In this document: positions 42,701 to 52,490 of the stretch, one piece after another
Numbering within the stretch: position 1 is the first letter of the stretch
How the letters are laid out: every line of letters starts with the position of its first letter
Origin: Dechloromonas sp. ZY10
GTDB taxonomy: Bacteria; Pseudomonadota; Gammaproteobacteria; Burkholderiales; Rhodocyclaceae
DNA length: 64,000 bases
Assembly (NCBI RefSeq): GCF_041378895.1
Contig: NZ_CP144212.1
Span: 2,341,501 to 2,405,500 of the forward strand
Direction of reading: 5' to 3'
The notes under the pieces: model-generated
Database searches by the model: none
Told to the model about the DNA's origin: nothing
Seen by the model: only the letters and a program-made list of their open reading frames with translations
Program-made: the position numbers and the translations under genes

Positions 42701-44332
42701 ATGACGACAGCCCTTCCGTTTGCCAACCGCTTCCGTCGCGGCATGCACCTGCCGCCGACCGGTTGGGCACTCGCCGCGATGCTCGCCTTCTACGTTCTGG
42801 CCGGCCTCTTCGGCCGCGACCCGTGGAAAGGTGAAGATGCGCTGCACATCGGAGCGGCCTGGCAGATGCTCAGCCACGGCCAATGGCTGACTCCGGAAAT
42901 CGCCGGCCGCGCTTTCCACGAACCGCCGCTTTATTACTGGACCGCAGCCCTGACCGGCAAGCTGTTCGGCTGGCTGCTGCCGGCGCACGAGGCGATGCGC
43001 CTGGCCAGCGGCGCCTGGGTCGCACTGGCCTTGTCCGGGCTTTACTACGCCGGCCGCGAGCTTTACGGCCAGGATAACGCCGCCGCCAGCCCGCTCTTGC
43101 TGGCCGGCTGCGCCGGCCTGCTGGTGCACGCCCACGATGCCCAGCCCATGCTGATTGCCATCGCCGCCTACGGCGGCGCCATCGGCAGCCTTGCTGCACT
43201 CGGCCGCAAACCGCGCCTGACCGGCGGTATCTACGGCGCAGCCCTCGCCGCCTGCGTACTCGGTGCCGGTATCGCGCCCGCCCTGCCGCTGCTGCTAATG
43301 GCCCCGCTCGCCTGGTGGCTGTCGCCGGACCGGACCAAAGCGGCACAAACCCTGCTGCTCGGCCTGCTCCTTGCACTTTGCCTGCTCGCCCCATGGCCGC
43401 TGGCCCTGTACTGGCTGGCTCCGGAACGGCTCGCCGGCTGGCTGCAGGCCGAACTCGCACCGCTGCAGACGCCGTTCTCGGCCGGCGGCCTCGGACGTTT
43501 TGCCGCCCTGCTGCCATGGTTCGCTTTTCCCGCCCTGCCGCTCGCCTTGTGGACGCTCTGGATTCGCCGCCGGCAATGGGGTGCCCCCGCCCAGTTGCTG
43601 CCGCTGACACTCTTTGTGCTGACCTTGCTGCTGCTCGCACTCGCCTACCGGCCGCGCGAAATCCCGGCCTTGCTGCTGCTGCCGCCACTGGCCCTGCTCG
43701 CCACCCCGGGCGCGCTCGCGCTGCGCCGTGGCGCGGCCAACGCCTTCGACTGGTTCGCGATGATCAGCTTCACGCTGTTCGCCAGCCTGCTCTGGCTGGC
43801 CTGGTCGGCCATGGCGCTGGGCCTGCCGGAACGCCTGGCGCACCGGGTCACTGCCCTGCGTCCCGGCTTCGTCGGCCAGTTCGACCTCTCCGATTTCATC
43901 GTTGGCGTCGGGGCCACCCTGTGGTGGCTGTGGCTGATCTTCACTGCCCCACGCTCGCCCTACCGCAGCCTGACCCATTGGACCCTGGGCTGCACCATCA
44001 GCTGGCTATTGGCCACCTCCCTGATCCTGCCCTGGTTTGATTACGGCAAGAGCTACCGCCCGGTAGCCGAAGCCGTGGCCCGCACCTTGCCTGACCGCAG
44101 CACCTGCCTCGCTGAACGCGGCCTGACCGACACCCAGCGCGCCTCGCTGGCGTACTTTGTCGGCCTGGAAGCGGTCGAGGAGAAAAGTCGTGCCGGTCGC
44201 CAATGCAACTGGCTACTGGTCACCGGCCGCAGCGCACGTGAAACCGCAGCACCTGGCAGCGACTGGAAACTCGCCTGGGAAGGCAGCCGCCCCGGGGACC
44301 GCAAGGAAAAATTCCGGCTTTTCCGGCGTTGA
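42701..44332 (+). CDS. ArnT/GT39-like polytopic glycosyltransferase
   Basis: 543 residues with about 12 hydrophobic helices. The first periplasmic loop RDPWKGEDALHIGAAWQML and EPPLYYWTAAL carries the acidic (E/D) and EPPL residues typical of the ArnT/PMT (GT-C) fold. Those enzymes transfer sugars from polyprenyl phosphates in the periplasm. The C-terminal part (~470-540) is a soluble domain with two Cys. The acceptor (lipid A, protein or other) is not predictable. It begins just after the rpmE terminator and ends in a strong one, so it is monocistronic. Confidence 0.8.
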   Translation: MTTALPFANRFRRGMHLPPTGWALAAMLAFYVLAGLFGRDPWKGEDALHIGAAWQMLSHGQWLTPEIAGRAFHEPPLYYWTAALTGKLFGWLLPAHEAMRLASGAWVALALSGLYYAGRELYGQDNAAASPLLLAGCAGLLVHAHDAQPMLIAIAAYGGAIGSLAALGRKPRLTGGIYGAALAACVLGAGIAPALPLLLMAPLAWWLSPDRTKAAQTLLLGLLLALCLLAPWPLALYWLAPERLAGWLQAELAPLQTPFSAGGLGRFAALLPWFAFPALPLALWTLWIRRRQWGAPAQLLPLTLFVLTLLLLALAYRPREIPALLLLPPLALLATPGALALRRGAANAFDWFAMISFTLFASLLWLAWSAMALGLPERLAHRVTALRPGFVGQFDLSDFIVGVGATLWWLWLIFTAPRSPYRSLTHWTLGCTISWLLATSLILPWFDYGKSYRPVAEAVARTLPDRSTCLAERGLTDTQRASLAYFVGLEAVEEKSRAGRQCNWLLVTGRSARETAAPGSDWKLAWEGSRPGDRKEKFRLFRR

Positions 44333-44354
44333 CCGTGACAGACGCCCAGCCAGT

Positions 44355-44385
44355 AAAAAGGGCAGCCGCAACGGCTGCCCTTTTT
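44355..44385. terminator. Bidirectional terminator between GT39 gene and orn
   Basis: A perfect 14-bp stem AAAAAGGGCAGCCG/CGGCTGCCCTTTTT with a 3-nt loop serves both converging genes. Confidence 0.9.
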
Positions 44386-44407
44386 TCCGACGAGCGACCA
44401 CTCGCAA

Positions 44408-44953
44408 TCAGCCCTTCAGGAAATGCTCGCGGTAATACTTCAGCTCATCGATCGATTCGTAGATGTCGGCCAGCGCGGTATGCTTGCCCTTCTTCTTGAA
44501 GCCTTTGTAAACCTCGGGCTGCCAGCGCTTGCACAACTCCTTCAGGGTGCTGACATCGAGGTTACGATAGTGGAAGAAATCCTCCAGCGCCGGCATGTAG
44601 CGAGCCATGAAGCGACGATCCTGACCAATGGTATTGCCGCACATCGGCGAATAGCCCTTGCCCGAATATCGGTGCATGAAGGCCAGCGCCTCCTGCTCGA
44701 CCGTTGCCTCGTCAGTAGTTGAGGCACGCACCCGCTCGATCAGGCCGGAACGGCCGTGCGTCTTCTGATTCCACTCGTCCATGCCGGCGAGCACGGCATC
44801 GGACTGGTGCACCACCCAGACCGGCGACTCGGCGACCAGCTGCAGGTTCGAGTCGGTAACCACCATTGCCAATTCCAGGATGCGGTCGTGATCGGGCAGG
44901 AGACCAGTCATCTCCATATCCAGCCAGACGAGGTTGTTTGCGTTGCCTGCCAT
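44408..44953 (-). CDS. orn: Oligoribonuclease Orn
   Basis: 181 residues. A DEDDh 3'-5' exonuclease degrading 2-5-mers, including pGpG from c-di-GMP breakdown. The motifs are WLDMEMTGL (DE pair), [16 protein letters not shown] and the His-Asp of [16 protein letters not shown] 44953 starts [13 protein letters not shown]; the 26 extra in-frame codons upstream look non-native. Its presence supports an active c-di-GMP economy with the EAL and HD-GYP proteins here. Confidence 0.96.
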   Translation of the reverse strand: MAGNANNLVWLDMEMTGLLPDHDRILELAMVVTDSNLQLVAESPVWVVHQSDAVLAGMDEWNQKTHGRSGLIERVRASTTDEATVEQEALAFMHRYSGKGYSPMCGNTIGQDRRFMARYMPALEDFFHYRNLDVSTLKELCKRWQPEVYKGFKKKGKHTALADIYESIDELKYYREHFLKG

Positions 44954-45132
44954 ATAATTCGGATTCTCTGAGATTTGACTCCCGCCTGGCGGCGGACTCC
45001 TCCGCGGTAGCAGATGCTCCAGCCGAGACACCTAGCTTGCGGCCGGGCGTCGTCAGACCGTGGAGTCGGTTTACGAATACGTGAAAGCCGGCATTTTCGC
45101 ACAGCTTTCGTCCATCCCCTCCTTCCCTGCTG

Positions 45133-46407
45133 ATGACCGCCAACGCCTCCCTGCTGAATATCCTGTTCATTGCCGCAGTCCTGCTCTCGCTGAGCCTTCG
45201 CCTGAGCTTGAACTACCGCCAGATCGCTCACGTGCGCCGGCATCGAGACACGGTGCCGCCCGCATTCGCCGATCGGATCAGCCTGACCGAGCACCAAAAG
45301 GCGGCTGATTACACGGTCGACCGTGCACAAAGCGGTTTTTTCGCGATTTTCACCGATACCAGCCTGCTGCTGGCCCTTACCCTCGGCGGCGGACTGGCCG
45401 CACTGGCCGACTTCTGGCAGCATCACCTTGGCGGCGGACTAGCCTCCGGTGCGGCCCTGATTTACAGCGTAATGCTGCTATCGAGCGCAGCCGATCTGCC
45501 GCTTGCCTGGTACCGACAATTTGTCATCGAAGCCCGCCATGGCTTCAACCGCATGACGCCAACACTATTTCTTGCCGACCTAGGCAAACAGGCGCTCCTC
45601 GGATTCATCATCGGACTGCCCCTGGTGCTGGCGGTACTCTGGCTGATGCAGGGCATGGGCGACCACTGGTGGCTATGGGTGTGGGCTTGCTGGAGCGGTT
45701 TCAATCTGTTGCTGCTATTCATCTACCCGACCTGGATCGCACCACTGTTCAACCGCTTCACCCCGCTCGCCGACGGCGAAACCAAGACCCGGATCGAAGC
45801 CTTGCTCAAGCGCTGCGGTTTTCGCGCCAACGGCCTCTTCGTCATGGACGGATCAAAGCGCTCCAGTCATGGCAACGCTTATTTCACCGGCTTCGGCAAA
45901 AACAAGCGAATCGTCTTTTTCGACACGCTGCTGGAACGCCTCAGCCCCGGCCAGATCGAAGCCGTACTGGCACACGAGCTTGGCCACTTCCACTGTCGCC
46001 ATGTACAAAAACGCATGCTCCTGATGTTTGCCGGCTCACTGATTTTCCTCTCGCTGCTCGGCCAACTTCTCGATGCCCCATGGTTTTATGCCGGGCTTGG
46101 CGTGCCACTAAGCACCGAAACCCCACAAACGGCACTGGCACTAACCCTGTTTTTTCTGACCTTGCCGGTTTTCCTGTTTCCCCTGAGCCCACTGGGCAGC
46201 TGGCTCTCCCGCCGCGACGAATTCGCAGCCGATGCCTTTGCCGCCCGCCATACCTCGGCCCACGAGCTGGCACAGGCGCTGGTCAAACTCTATCAGGACA
46301 ACGCTGCCACCCTGACCCCGGACCCACTATATTCGCTCTTTTATGACTCACACCCGGGCGCCAGCCAGCGCATCGCCCACCTGCAGACCCTGGAGAATCC
46401 GGCATGA
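45133..46407 (+). CDS. M48 family membrane zinc metalloprotease (Ste24-like)
   Basis: 424 residues with an N-terminal helix and several further membrane segments. Zinc site HELGHFHCRHV with the third ligand in SRRDEFAADAFAARH. Also SSHGNAYFTGFGKNKRIVFFDTLLERLSPGQIEAVLAHE, which is characteristic of the CAAX-protease-1/HtpX superfamily. In bacteria these proteins take part in inner-membrane protein quality control. A CACGGTCGACCGTG palindrome lies within the coding region (45312-45325, encoding the segment TVDRA). It overlaps the following cytochrome gene by 4 bp. Confidence 0.9.
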   Translation: MTANASLLNILFIAAVLLSLSLRLSLNYRQIAHVRRHRDTVPPAFADRISLTEHQKAADYTVDRAQSGFFAIFTDTSLLLALTLGGGLAALADFWQHHLGGGLASGAALIYSVMLLSSAADLPLAWYRQFVIEARHGFNRMTPTLFLADLGKQALLGFIIGLPLVLAVLWLMQGMGDHWWLWVWACWSGFNLLLLFIYPTWIAPLFNRFTPLADGETKTRIEALLKRCGFRANGLFVMDGSKRSSHGNAYFTGFGKNKRIVFFDTLLERLSPGQIEAVLAHELGHFHCRHVQKRMLLMFAGSLIFLSLLGQLLDAPWFYAGLGVPLSTETPQTALALTLFFLTLPVFLFPLSPLGSWLSRRDEFAADAFAARHTSAHELAQALVKLYQDNAATLTPDPLYSLFYDSHPGASQRIAHLQTLENPA

Positions 46408-46715
46408 AGCCCGCCCTGATCGCCCTCACCCCCTTGCTGCTGACCGGCGGCGCTCTCGCAGCCCCCTGGGGTAGCGCCGATCCACAGGCCGGCCAGGCTC
46501 GCCATGAACAATCCTGTGTGGCCTGTCATGTCCGGCTCTATGGCGGCGATGGCAGCAAGATGTACACCCGGGACGGGAGCCTGATGACCAGCCAACTCGA
46601 TCTCCTGCAAAGGGTGGCCGCCTGCAATTCACAAGTTCAGGCAGGCTGGTTCCCCGAAGAAGAGGCCGACGTAGCCGCCTGGCTCAACCAGCAGTATTAC
46701 CGGTTCAAGCACTGA
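46404..46715 (+). CDS. Small periplasmic c-type cytochrome
   Basis: 103 residues with a signal peptide (MKPALIALTPLLLTGGALAAP). One haem-attachment site CVACH is present, and a Met in the SLMTSQ region may be the distal ligand. The remainder (LLQRVAACNSQVQAGWFPEEEADVAAWLNQQYYRF) matches the small DUF-type cytochromes often found between an M48 protease and rsgA in betaproteobacteria. It is translationally coupled on both sides (4-bp overlap upstream, 1-bp overlap downstream). Its redox partner is unknown. Confidence 0.88.
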   Translation: MKPALIALTPLLLTGGALAAPWGSADPQAGQARHEQSCVACHVRLYGGDGSKMYTRDGSLMTSQLDLLQRVAACNSQVQAGWFPEEEADVAAWLNQQYYRFKH

Positions 46716-47581
46716 TGCAGGGCCGCATTGTTGCCGCTCATGGCCGGCTCTATCTGGTGGAACTGGCCGACGGCTCCCGCCTGCCCTGTTTCCCGCGCGG
46801 AAAAAAAAGCGAGGTCGCCGTTGGCGATCAGGTTGATGTTGCGCGCGCCTCCGTCGACCAGGGCGTGATCGAGGGCATTTCCCCGCGCCGCAGCCTCCTC
46901 TATCGCTCGAACGAAATCCGCCAAAAGCTGATTGCCGCCAACGTCGACCAGTTGGTTGTGGTAGTCGCCACCGAACCGGCGTTTTCAGACGAGTTGATCA
47001 CTCGCTCCCTGCTCGCAGCAGAAGATCAGGGCATCGACATCCTGATCGTCCTCAACAAATGCGACCTGAGCGACAAGCTTCCCGCCGCACGCGAGCGTCT
47101 GCAACTCTTCACCCGCCTTGGCTACCGGATTCACGAAATCAGCGCCAGGCTGCAGGCCGAAGACCTGCGCCCCGAACTACTCGGCAAAACCAGCGTTCTG
47201 GTCGGCCAATCGGGGATGGGCAAATCGACCCTGGTCAATGCGCTAATCCCAAATGCCGGTGCAGCCACCCGGGAAATTTCACTGGCGCTCGACTCGGGCA
47301 AGCACACAACGACCCATGCCACGCTCTACCACCTCGATCCGCACAGCCAGTTGATCGACTCGCCGGGACTGCAGGAATTCGGTCTCGGATACCTTGACCG
47401 CGACGACCTTGCCCATGCCTTTCGGGAGTTCCGTCCATTTCTCGGCCAATGCCGCTTTCGCAACTGCCAGCACGACAGCGAACCGGGCTGTGCGCTGAGC
47501 GCCGCAGCCGAACGGGGAGAAATTGACAGCCGCCGCCTTGCGCTCTTCCGTCGCATCGCTGCAGCCCATCAGGCGCGCTGA
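46715..47581 (+). CDS. rsgA: Ribosome small-subunit biogenesis GTPase RsgA
   Basis: 288 residues. An N-terminal OB fold and a circularly permuted GTPase with G4 (LNKCDL) before G1 (VGQSGMGKSTLVNAL) and G3 (LIDSPGLQEFGL) are seen. A C-terminal zinc finger CRFRNCQHDSEPGC has its Cys/His ligands intact. It acts in late 30S maturation. Its ATG shares the A of the preceding TGA stop. Confidence 0.95.
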   Translation: MQGRIVAAHGRLYLVELADGSRLPCFPRGKKSEVAVGDQVDVARASVDQGVIEGISPRRSLLYRSNEIRQKLIAANVDQLVVVVATEPAFSDELITRSLLAAEDQGIDILIVLNKCDLSDKLPAARERLQLFTRLGYRIHEISARLQAEDLRPELLGKTSVLVGQSGMGKSTLVNALIPNAGAATREISLALDSGKHTTTHATLYHLDPHSQLIDSPGLQEFGLGYLDRDDLAHAFREFRPFLGQCRFRNCQHDSEPGCALSAAAERGEIDSRRLALFRRIAAAHQAR

Positions 47582-47670
47582 TGCAGTTGCCTTGGGGCCG
47601 GGTGGCGATGGTAGTATGGGAACCAAAATAACAATAACGACAATCCATCACCGAAGCATGCCGAGGAACC

Positions 47671-48753
47671 ATGGCCGCAACCCAATCAACCATTCTGGTG
47701 GTCGATGACACTCCCGAAAACCTTGCAGTTCTCGGAGAGTTGCTGCAGCCTTACTATCGTGTCCGTGCCGCCAACTCGGGAAGCCGGGCATTGCAGATTG
47801 CCGGAGCACAACCGCCCGACCTGATTCTGCTCGACGTGATGATGCCGGAGATGGACGGCTACGAAGTACTCTCCCGACTCCGCTCTGCACCTGCTACGCG
47901 CGACGTGCCGGTGATCTTCGTCACAGCCATGGATGGCGTTGCCGACGAAGAGCACGGCCTTGAACAAGGGGCTGTCGATTACATTGCCAAGCCAATCCGC
48001 CCGTCAATAGTCCTGGCCAGAGTTCGCGCGCATCTGGAACTGAAGGCCGCCCGCGATATCCTGCGCGACCACAACCGCTACCTGGAAGCCGAAGTCGCCC
48101 GCCGGATGAGCGAAAATCAGGAAATTCAGCGAGTTACGATTCATGCGCTCGCGCGCCTGGCTGAAACCCGAGATCCGGAAACCGGGAACCACCTGTTACG
48201 CACCCAGGAATACGTTCGCACCCTGGCTCAAGGGTTGCGCAAGCACCCCCGCTACACAGCCGAGCTTGATGACAAAACCATCGACGCACTCGCAGAATCG
48301 GCACCACTCCATGACATCGGCAAAGTCGGAATCCCCGACAACATCCTGCTCAAACCCGGGAAGCTGACCCCGGAAGAGTGGGAAATCATGAAAACCCATG
48401 CCATTCTCGGCAGCAAGGCGATCGAACAAGCCGAAAAGGATGCCCGCAAGCCGGTGGAGTTTCTCGCCATCGCCAAGCAGATTGCCCACTGGCACCATGA
48501 GAAATGGGATGGCAGCGGCTATCCCGATGGCCTGGCCGGCGAGGCCATTCCCTTACCCGCCCGACTGATGGCACTCGCCGATGTTTTTGATGCACTGATT
48601 TCGAAACGGGTATACAAGGATGCGTTTGATTTCTCGACCGCCAGCCAGATCATCGTGGACGGGCGAGGCCATCACTTTGACCCCGACATTGTCGACGTCT
48701 TCATCCGCGAATTCAGCACCTTCCAGCACATCGCCGAGACTTACGGCGAATAG
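47671..48753 (+). CDS. HD-GYP response regulator (RpfG-like)
   Basis: 360 residues. Receiver domain (1-125; VVDDTPENL, phospho-Asp in LILLDVMMPEMDG, Lys in YIAKPIRP), a coiled-coil linker (~135-155) and an HD-GYP phosphodiesterase domain with ETGNHLLRTQEYVRTLA, APLHDIGKVGIPDNILLKPG and HHEKWDGSGYPDGL. Both signature motifs are intact, so it should cleave c-di-GMP when phosphorylated. No kinase is adjacent; the next gene encodes a membrane protein with a terminal Hpt that could supply phosphate. The AT-rich stretch before it is probably the promoter. Confidence 0.93.
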   Translation: MAATQSTILVVDDTPENLAVLGELLQPYYRVRAANSGSRALQIAGAQPPDLILLDVMMPEMDGYEVLSRLRSAPATRDVPVIFVTAMDGVADEEHGLEQGAVDYIAKPIRPSIVLARVRAHLELKAARDILRDHNRYLEAEVARRMSENQEIQRVTIHALARLAETRDPETGNHLLRTQEYVRTLAQGLRKHPRYTAELDDKTIDALAESAPLHDIGKVGIPDNILLKPGKLTPEEWEIMKTHAILGSKAIEQAEKDARKPVEFLAIAKQIAHWHHEKWDGSGYPDGLAGEAIPLPARLMALADVFDALISKRVYKDAFDFSTASQIIVDGRGHHFDPDIVDVFIREFSTFQHIAETYGE

Positions 48754-48780
48754 CTAGCCCTCCCCTTGCCGGAGAACCCG

Positions 48781-50550
48781 ATGCGTACCTTTCTGCACCA
48801 TTGGCCGGCCACCGTGATTGTCACACTGGCACTGGCGGTCTGGTTGTCCGGTAACAGACTGGCCGAAGAAGACAGGACTGCACAGATCAGCCTGGCTGAA
48901 ACCCGGTTGATGGCCATTGCCACTCTGAAAGCGCAACAATTCAGCGAATGGCGCCATGAACGAATTGCCGATGCGCAGACTCTTAGCGACAACCCGCTGC
49001 TGGTTGACCGTGTCGGCGAATTCCTTGATCAAGCCAAACCCGACGATCTCCGAACCAAGGCGCTGCGCAGCTATTTGCAAGCGATCAAGGAAAACTATCG
49101 CTACGACGATGTACTGATCCTCGACAATCACGGCAACATCCGCCTCAGTCTCAATCAGCAGCAAGGTTCCCTGCGCCCCGCCCTGGGTGCCCTGCTGGTC
49201 GCCAGCCGCATCAGCGGCCGTGCAGAAATTTCCGACTTTCACCCGGCTGCTTACGGTGGCGACTTCCATATTTCCAGCGTTGCCCCCCTGGCCAGCGGAA
49301 GCGAACCGGTCCGCCAGCAACGTGGTTACATCGTCCTCCAATCTTCGCTGGAAAACGCCCTGCTTCCCCTGCTCAGCCCACCGCACCTACTGGGCAAAGG
49401 TGTACGCAGTTACTTGGTTCGCCGCGAAGACGAACAACTCCGAGTACTCGGCCAACCCGGCCTGACCTCAAGCGAGCCATTGCTGCGCAAGATCAATTTA
49501 CGCGAAAGCGGGTTGCAGGATTTACTGACCCAGCCCACCGGGCAGAGCAACGTGGTCACCGCTCCCCCTCTGAGCCGACAACCAATCCTGGCAGCAACGG
49601 CCATCTCCACGGGCAGCGAGTGGAGAATCCTGAGTCTGGACGAAAACACGCTGCCATTGCCGACCAGCCGGATTACCCGGCTGGCGCAAGGAGCCACAGC
49701 TGCCTTGCTGCTGGCGCTCGGCCTTTGTCTTCTGGCTGATCTGCGCTCCCGGCGCCAGCCCCCCCCTTCCCTTCTGCCGGACACTGAATTACCGCCCTCC
49801 TCGCCGACTGAAGCTCGCGCCCCTTCGTCAGATTGGCCGGCAGCAGCGGTTATTCCACCCAGCACCTCTACCTCTGTGCAACCAGTCCCTGCTGCAGCCC
49901 CCCCGGTATCTGTCGCACCGACCCTAATGCACAACGGCCTCGCCCGCCTGGCAGGAATCCCGGGGTTCGATGTCAGATCAGGATTACGCGTTGTTGCCGG
50001 CCGGGAAAGCCGCTATCTGGAACTGCTCGGCAAATACCTCGAACACCACCGCGAACTCGGCAATCAGATTGCCGATGCCATCCTGGACGGCAATTACAGC
50101 CTAGCCCAAAAACTAAGTCATACTCTCAAGGGCGCCGCCGGCACGCTCGGTCTGCAAGCCAGCCAGGCGGCTGCCCGTGAACTGGAATACAGCCTGCGCG
50201 ATGCCAATACCGAGCTAATCCCATCCTGTCTGGCTGAACTGAGCAGGGTGCACGAAGCGCAATGCGCCCAGTTGGAACACCTCTGTTGCCGCCAAGCCCC
50301 CAGCCAAACCACTGTCCCCGAGAACCATGCAAAGCCGATTGATCCTGCTGCGCTAGACCAATTGTGCCGCTTGCTGGCCGATGACGACATTCGTTGTAAC
50401 GAACAGGCCCGCCAGTTACGGCCCGCTCTGGCGGCATTGCTCGGCAAGCGCCACGACGAGTTCTGGCATGCACTCGACCGCTTCGACTACCCGGCGGCAC
50501 TGGCTGCCCTGACCGATCGCCAAAAGACCATGCTAACAACAGGGCAATAA
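48781..50550 (+). CDS. Membrane sensor with C-terminal Hpt domain and no kinase core
   Basis: 589 residues. Helix near the N-terminus (ATVIVTLALAVWLSG), a Cache-like periplasmic region (~30-300; DVLILDNHGNIRLSLNQQQG, LAATAISTGSEWRILSLDE) and a second helix (LAQGATAALLLALGLCLLADL) come first. A Pro/Ser-rich linker then leads to a Hpt domain at ~390-500 with KLSHTLKGAAGTLGLQ (phospho-acceptor His). There is no HisKA, HATPase or receiver, so it cannot autophosphorylate. It may be a remnant of a BvgS-type hybrid or a dedicated membrane phosphotransfer protein. Start ATG 48781 has a CGGAGAA site. Only 27 bp separate it from the HD-GYP gene. Confidence 0.82.
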   Translation: MRTFLHHWPATVIVTLALAVWLSGNRLAEEDRTAQISLAETRLMAIATLKAQQFSEWRHERIADAQTLSDNPLLVDRVGEFLDQAKPDDLRTKALRSYLQAIKENYRYDDVLILDNHGNIRLSLNQQQGSLRPALGALLVASRISGRAEISDFHPAAYGGDFHISSVAPLASGSEPVRQQRGYIVLQSSLENALLPLLSPPHLLGKGVRSYLVRREDEQLRVLGQPGLTSSEPLLRKINLRESGLQDLLTQPTGQSNVVTAPPLSRQPILAATAISTGSEWRILSLDENTLPLPTSRITRLAQGATAALLLALGLCLLADLRSRRQPPPSLLPDTELPPSSPTEARAPSSDWPAAAVIPPSTSTSVQPVPAAAPPVSVAPTLMHNGLARLAGIPGFDVRSGLRVVAGRESRYLELLGKYLEHHRELGNQIADAILDGNYSLAQKLSHTLKGAAGTLGLQASQAAARELEYSLRDANTELIPSCLAELSRVHEAQCAQLEHLCCRQAPSQTTVPENHAKPIDPAALDQLCRLLADDDIRCNEQARQLRPALAALLGKRHDEFWHALDRFDYPAALAALTDRQKTMLTTGQ

Positions 50551-50798
50551 CACGCCCGCAAAATCCTTGAATACGCCAGGAACGCGCAGCCAGCTAACCG
50601 AAAGCGCTGCAAGGGCAAGCTAAATCGGCTATTGCGACAGCCATCATTTTTGGCAAATATTGATGCCCAGCCAATGTTTTTAGGTAATATCACGCCTAAT
50701 GCACCGTAGCGCCGGCCTATGCCCACACCATCGGCAGCAGCAAACCGCCACGGTAACAGTAGCCCGCATCTGCCTGCCTCACCCGGAGTTTTTCCTCA

Positions 50799-51164
50799 AT
50801 GAAAACCATTTTTCTCGTCGACGATTCGGCCACCATCCTGCTCAGCATTTCCAACATTCTGTCCAAGGCCGGATACGCCACCGAAAAAGCCAGTAATGCC
50901 GAAGAGGCCCTGAAAAAATTTCAAGCCGGAGTCAAGGTTGACCTGCTGATCACCGATCTGAACATGCCCGGCATGAATGGGATCGAACTAATCAAGGAAG
51001 TGCGCAAGCTCCCCAACTATCGCTTCATGCCCATCCTGTTCCTGACCACCGAATCACAGCAGTCGCGCAAAATGGAGGCCAAGGCAGCCGGCGCTTCGGG
51101 CTGGATCGTCAAACCTGCCACCGCAGATGAACTGTTGAACACGATCAAGCTCGTTCTGCGGTAA
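50799..51164 (+). CDS. cheY: CheY-like single-domain response regulator
   Basis: 121 residues, receiver only. Acidic pocket VDDSAT, phospho-Asp in [13 protein letters not shown], Thr in LFLTTES and Lys in VKPATADEL. It resembles the PilG/CheY-type regulators that start chemotaxis operons. It lies 10 bp before the first MCP gene and heads the che cluster. Confidence 0.92.
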   Translation: MKTIFLVDDSATILLSISNILSKAGYATEKASNAEEALKKFQAGVKVDLLITDLNMPGMNGIELIKEVRKLPNYRFMPILFLTTESQQSRKMEAKAAGASGWIVKPATADELLNTIKLVLR

Positions 51165-51174
51165 CCCTCTGCCC

Positions 51175-52482
51175 ATGCTAGAAAACACCACGCCTGCGGA
51201 ACCAGCCCCGGCCGAATATTTCAAACGTGCGCTGCTGGTTGCATCGATCGTCGCGCTAGGCGCTTTCGTTTCGGTGTACTACCTCAACGACTGGTTCCAC
51301 AGCAACTTCCTGCCGATGCTGAACGTCTCATCACCGGCCGGAGACGCGATCGGCGCAATGCTGCTGGTCTTGATTTCCTACGCATCCCAACGCATGGTTT
51401 CGTATGCTTTTTACCGAGACGTGCTGTTCGGCCTGGCCAATGACCAGAAGCAGGTGTTCAGCAAAGTCTATGACGTCGAAAATGTCGGCAATGAAGTAGC
51501 CGACGAACTGGAAAGCATCCGCTCATTCAATGACGTTCTGCGCAAACAGTTGCGCAGCATCATCGATGAAACCGAAGCTGCAGCTTACGCAATTACTTCC
51601 CGCCTGCAAACCATCGACGGTGTGGTCACCGACCTTGAAGCTTTTGTCACCAGCAGTACCGATGCAGCCAAAGCCATCGCCGAAGACTCGGAAGCCAAAA
51701 TCAGCGGTAACCAGCGTCTGATTGACCGCATGGACGCCTACATCCGACGCCGGATCGAAGATGCAGAAGCCGACCGTCAGCGGATCGCTCGCATCGTTCA
51801 GGATGCCGACGAACTCGGCAAACTGGTGCAACTGATTCGTGAAATTTCGGGCCAGACCAATCTGCTGGCGCTCAATGCAGCAATCGAGGCCGCCCGGGCT
51901 GGAGAACAAGGACGTGGTTTCGCCGTCGTTGCGGACGAGGTGCGCAAACTGTCGAGCGAGACCGATACGGCCGTAGACAAGATCAACCAAGGCATTCTGT
52001 CGGTCGCCGGCAACATTCGCGGCCAGTTCCAGGACAAGCTCGCGCACAGCAATACCAACGCCGAACGCGCTGCCCTGACCGAATTTTCCGACCAACTGAA
52101 CAATCTCGGACAAAGCTACCGCGAATTGCTTGAACACGACCTGACCATGGTTGAAAAAGTGAAGTCATCGAGCGATGCCCTCGCTACCATGTTCATGGAC
52201 ACCCTGGCCAGCGTCCAGTTTCAAGACATCACCCGGCAGCAAATCGAACAGGTACTCAAAGCGCTGGACATCCTTGACCAGCATGCCAGCAACCTGGCCC
52301 GCCGGATCAAGGCCTCGGAAGGCGACAATTTCACCTACACCCCACTCACCGAGCACCTCGATCAGTTGTACAGTCTGTACGTGATGGACAAGCAGCGGGC
52401 CGATCATCATCAGGCACTGCAGCACGACGCCCCCCCTGGTCAATCGACCGCTGGCGGGTCCGCCAAAATCGAATTGTTCTGA
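51175..52482 (+). CDS. Methyl-accepting chemotaxis-type protein without periplasmic sensor
   Basis: 435 residues. Two N-terminal membrane helices ([19 protein letters not shown] and [18 protein letters not shown]) with only a short loop, then a cytoplasmic coiled coil. The MCP tip is [42 protein letters not shown]-terminal part with [28 protein letters not shown] resembles the CheZ-type CheY-binding helix region and may sense or scaffold. The final residues SAKIELF recur at the end of CheD. It may respond to internal or membrane-energy signals. Confidence 0.85.
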   Translation: MLENTTPAEPAPAEYFKRALLVASIVALGAFVSVYYLNDWFHSNFLPMLNVSSPAGDAIGAMLLVLISYASQRMVSYAFYRDVLFGLANDQKQVFSKVYDVENVGNEVADELESIRSFNDVLRKQLRSIIDETEAAAYAITSRLQTIDGVVTDLEAFVTSSTDAAKAIAEDSEAKISGNQRLIDRMDAYIRRRIEDAEADRQRIARIVQDADELGKLVQLIREISGQTNLLALNAAIEAARAGEQGRGFAVVADEVRKLSSETDTAVDKINQGILSVAGNIRGQFQDKLAHSNTNAERAALTEFSDQLNNLGQSYRELLEHDLTMVEKVKSSSDALATMFMDTLASVQFQDITRQQIEQVLKALDILDQHASNLARRIKASEGDNFTYTPLTEHLDQLYSLYVMDKQRADHHQALQHDAPPGQSTAGGSAKIELF

Positions 52483-52490
52483 GGATCACC

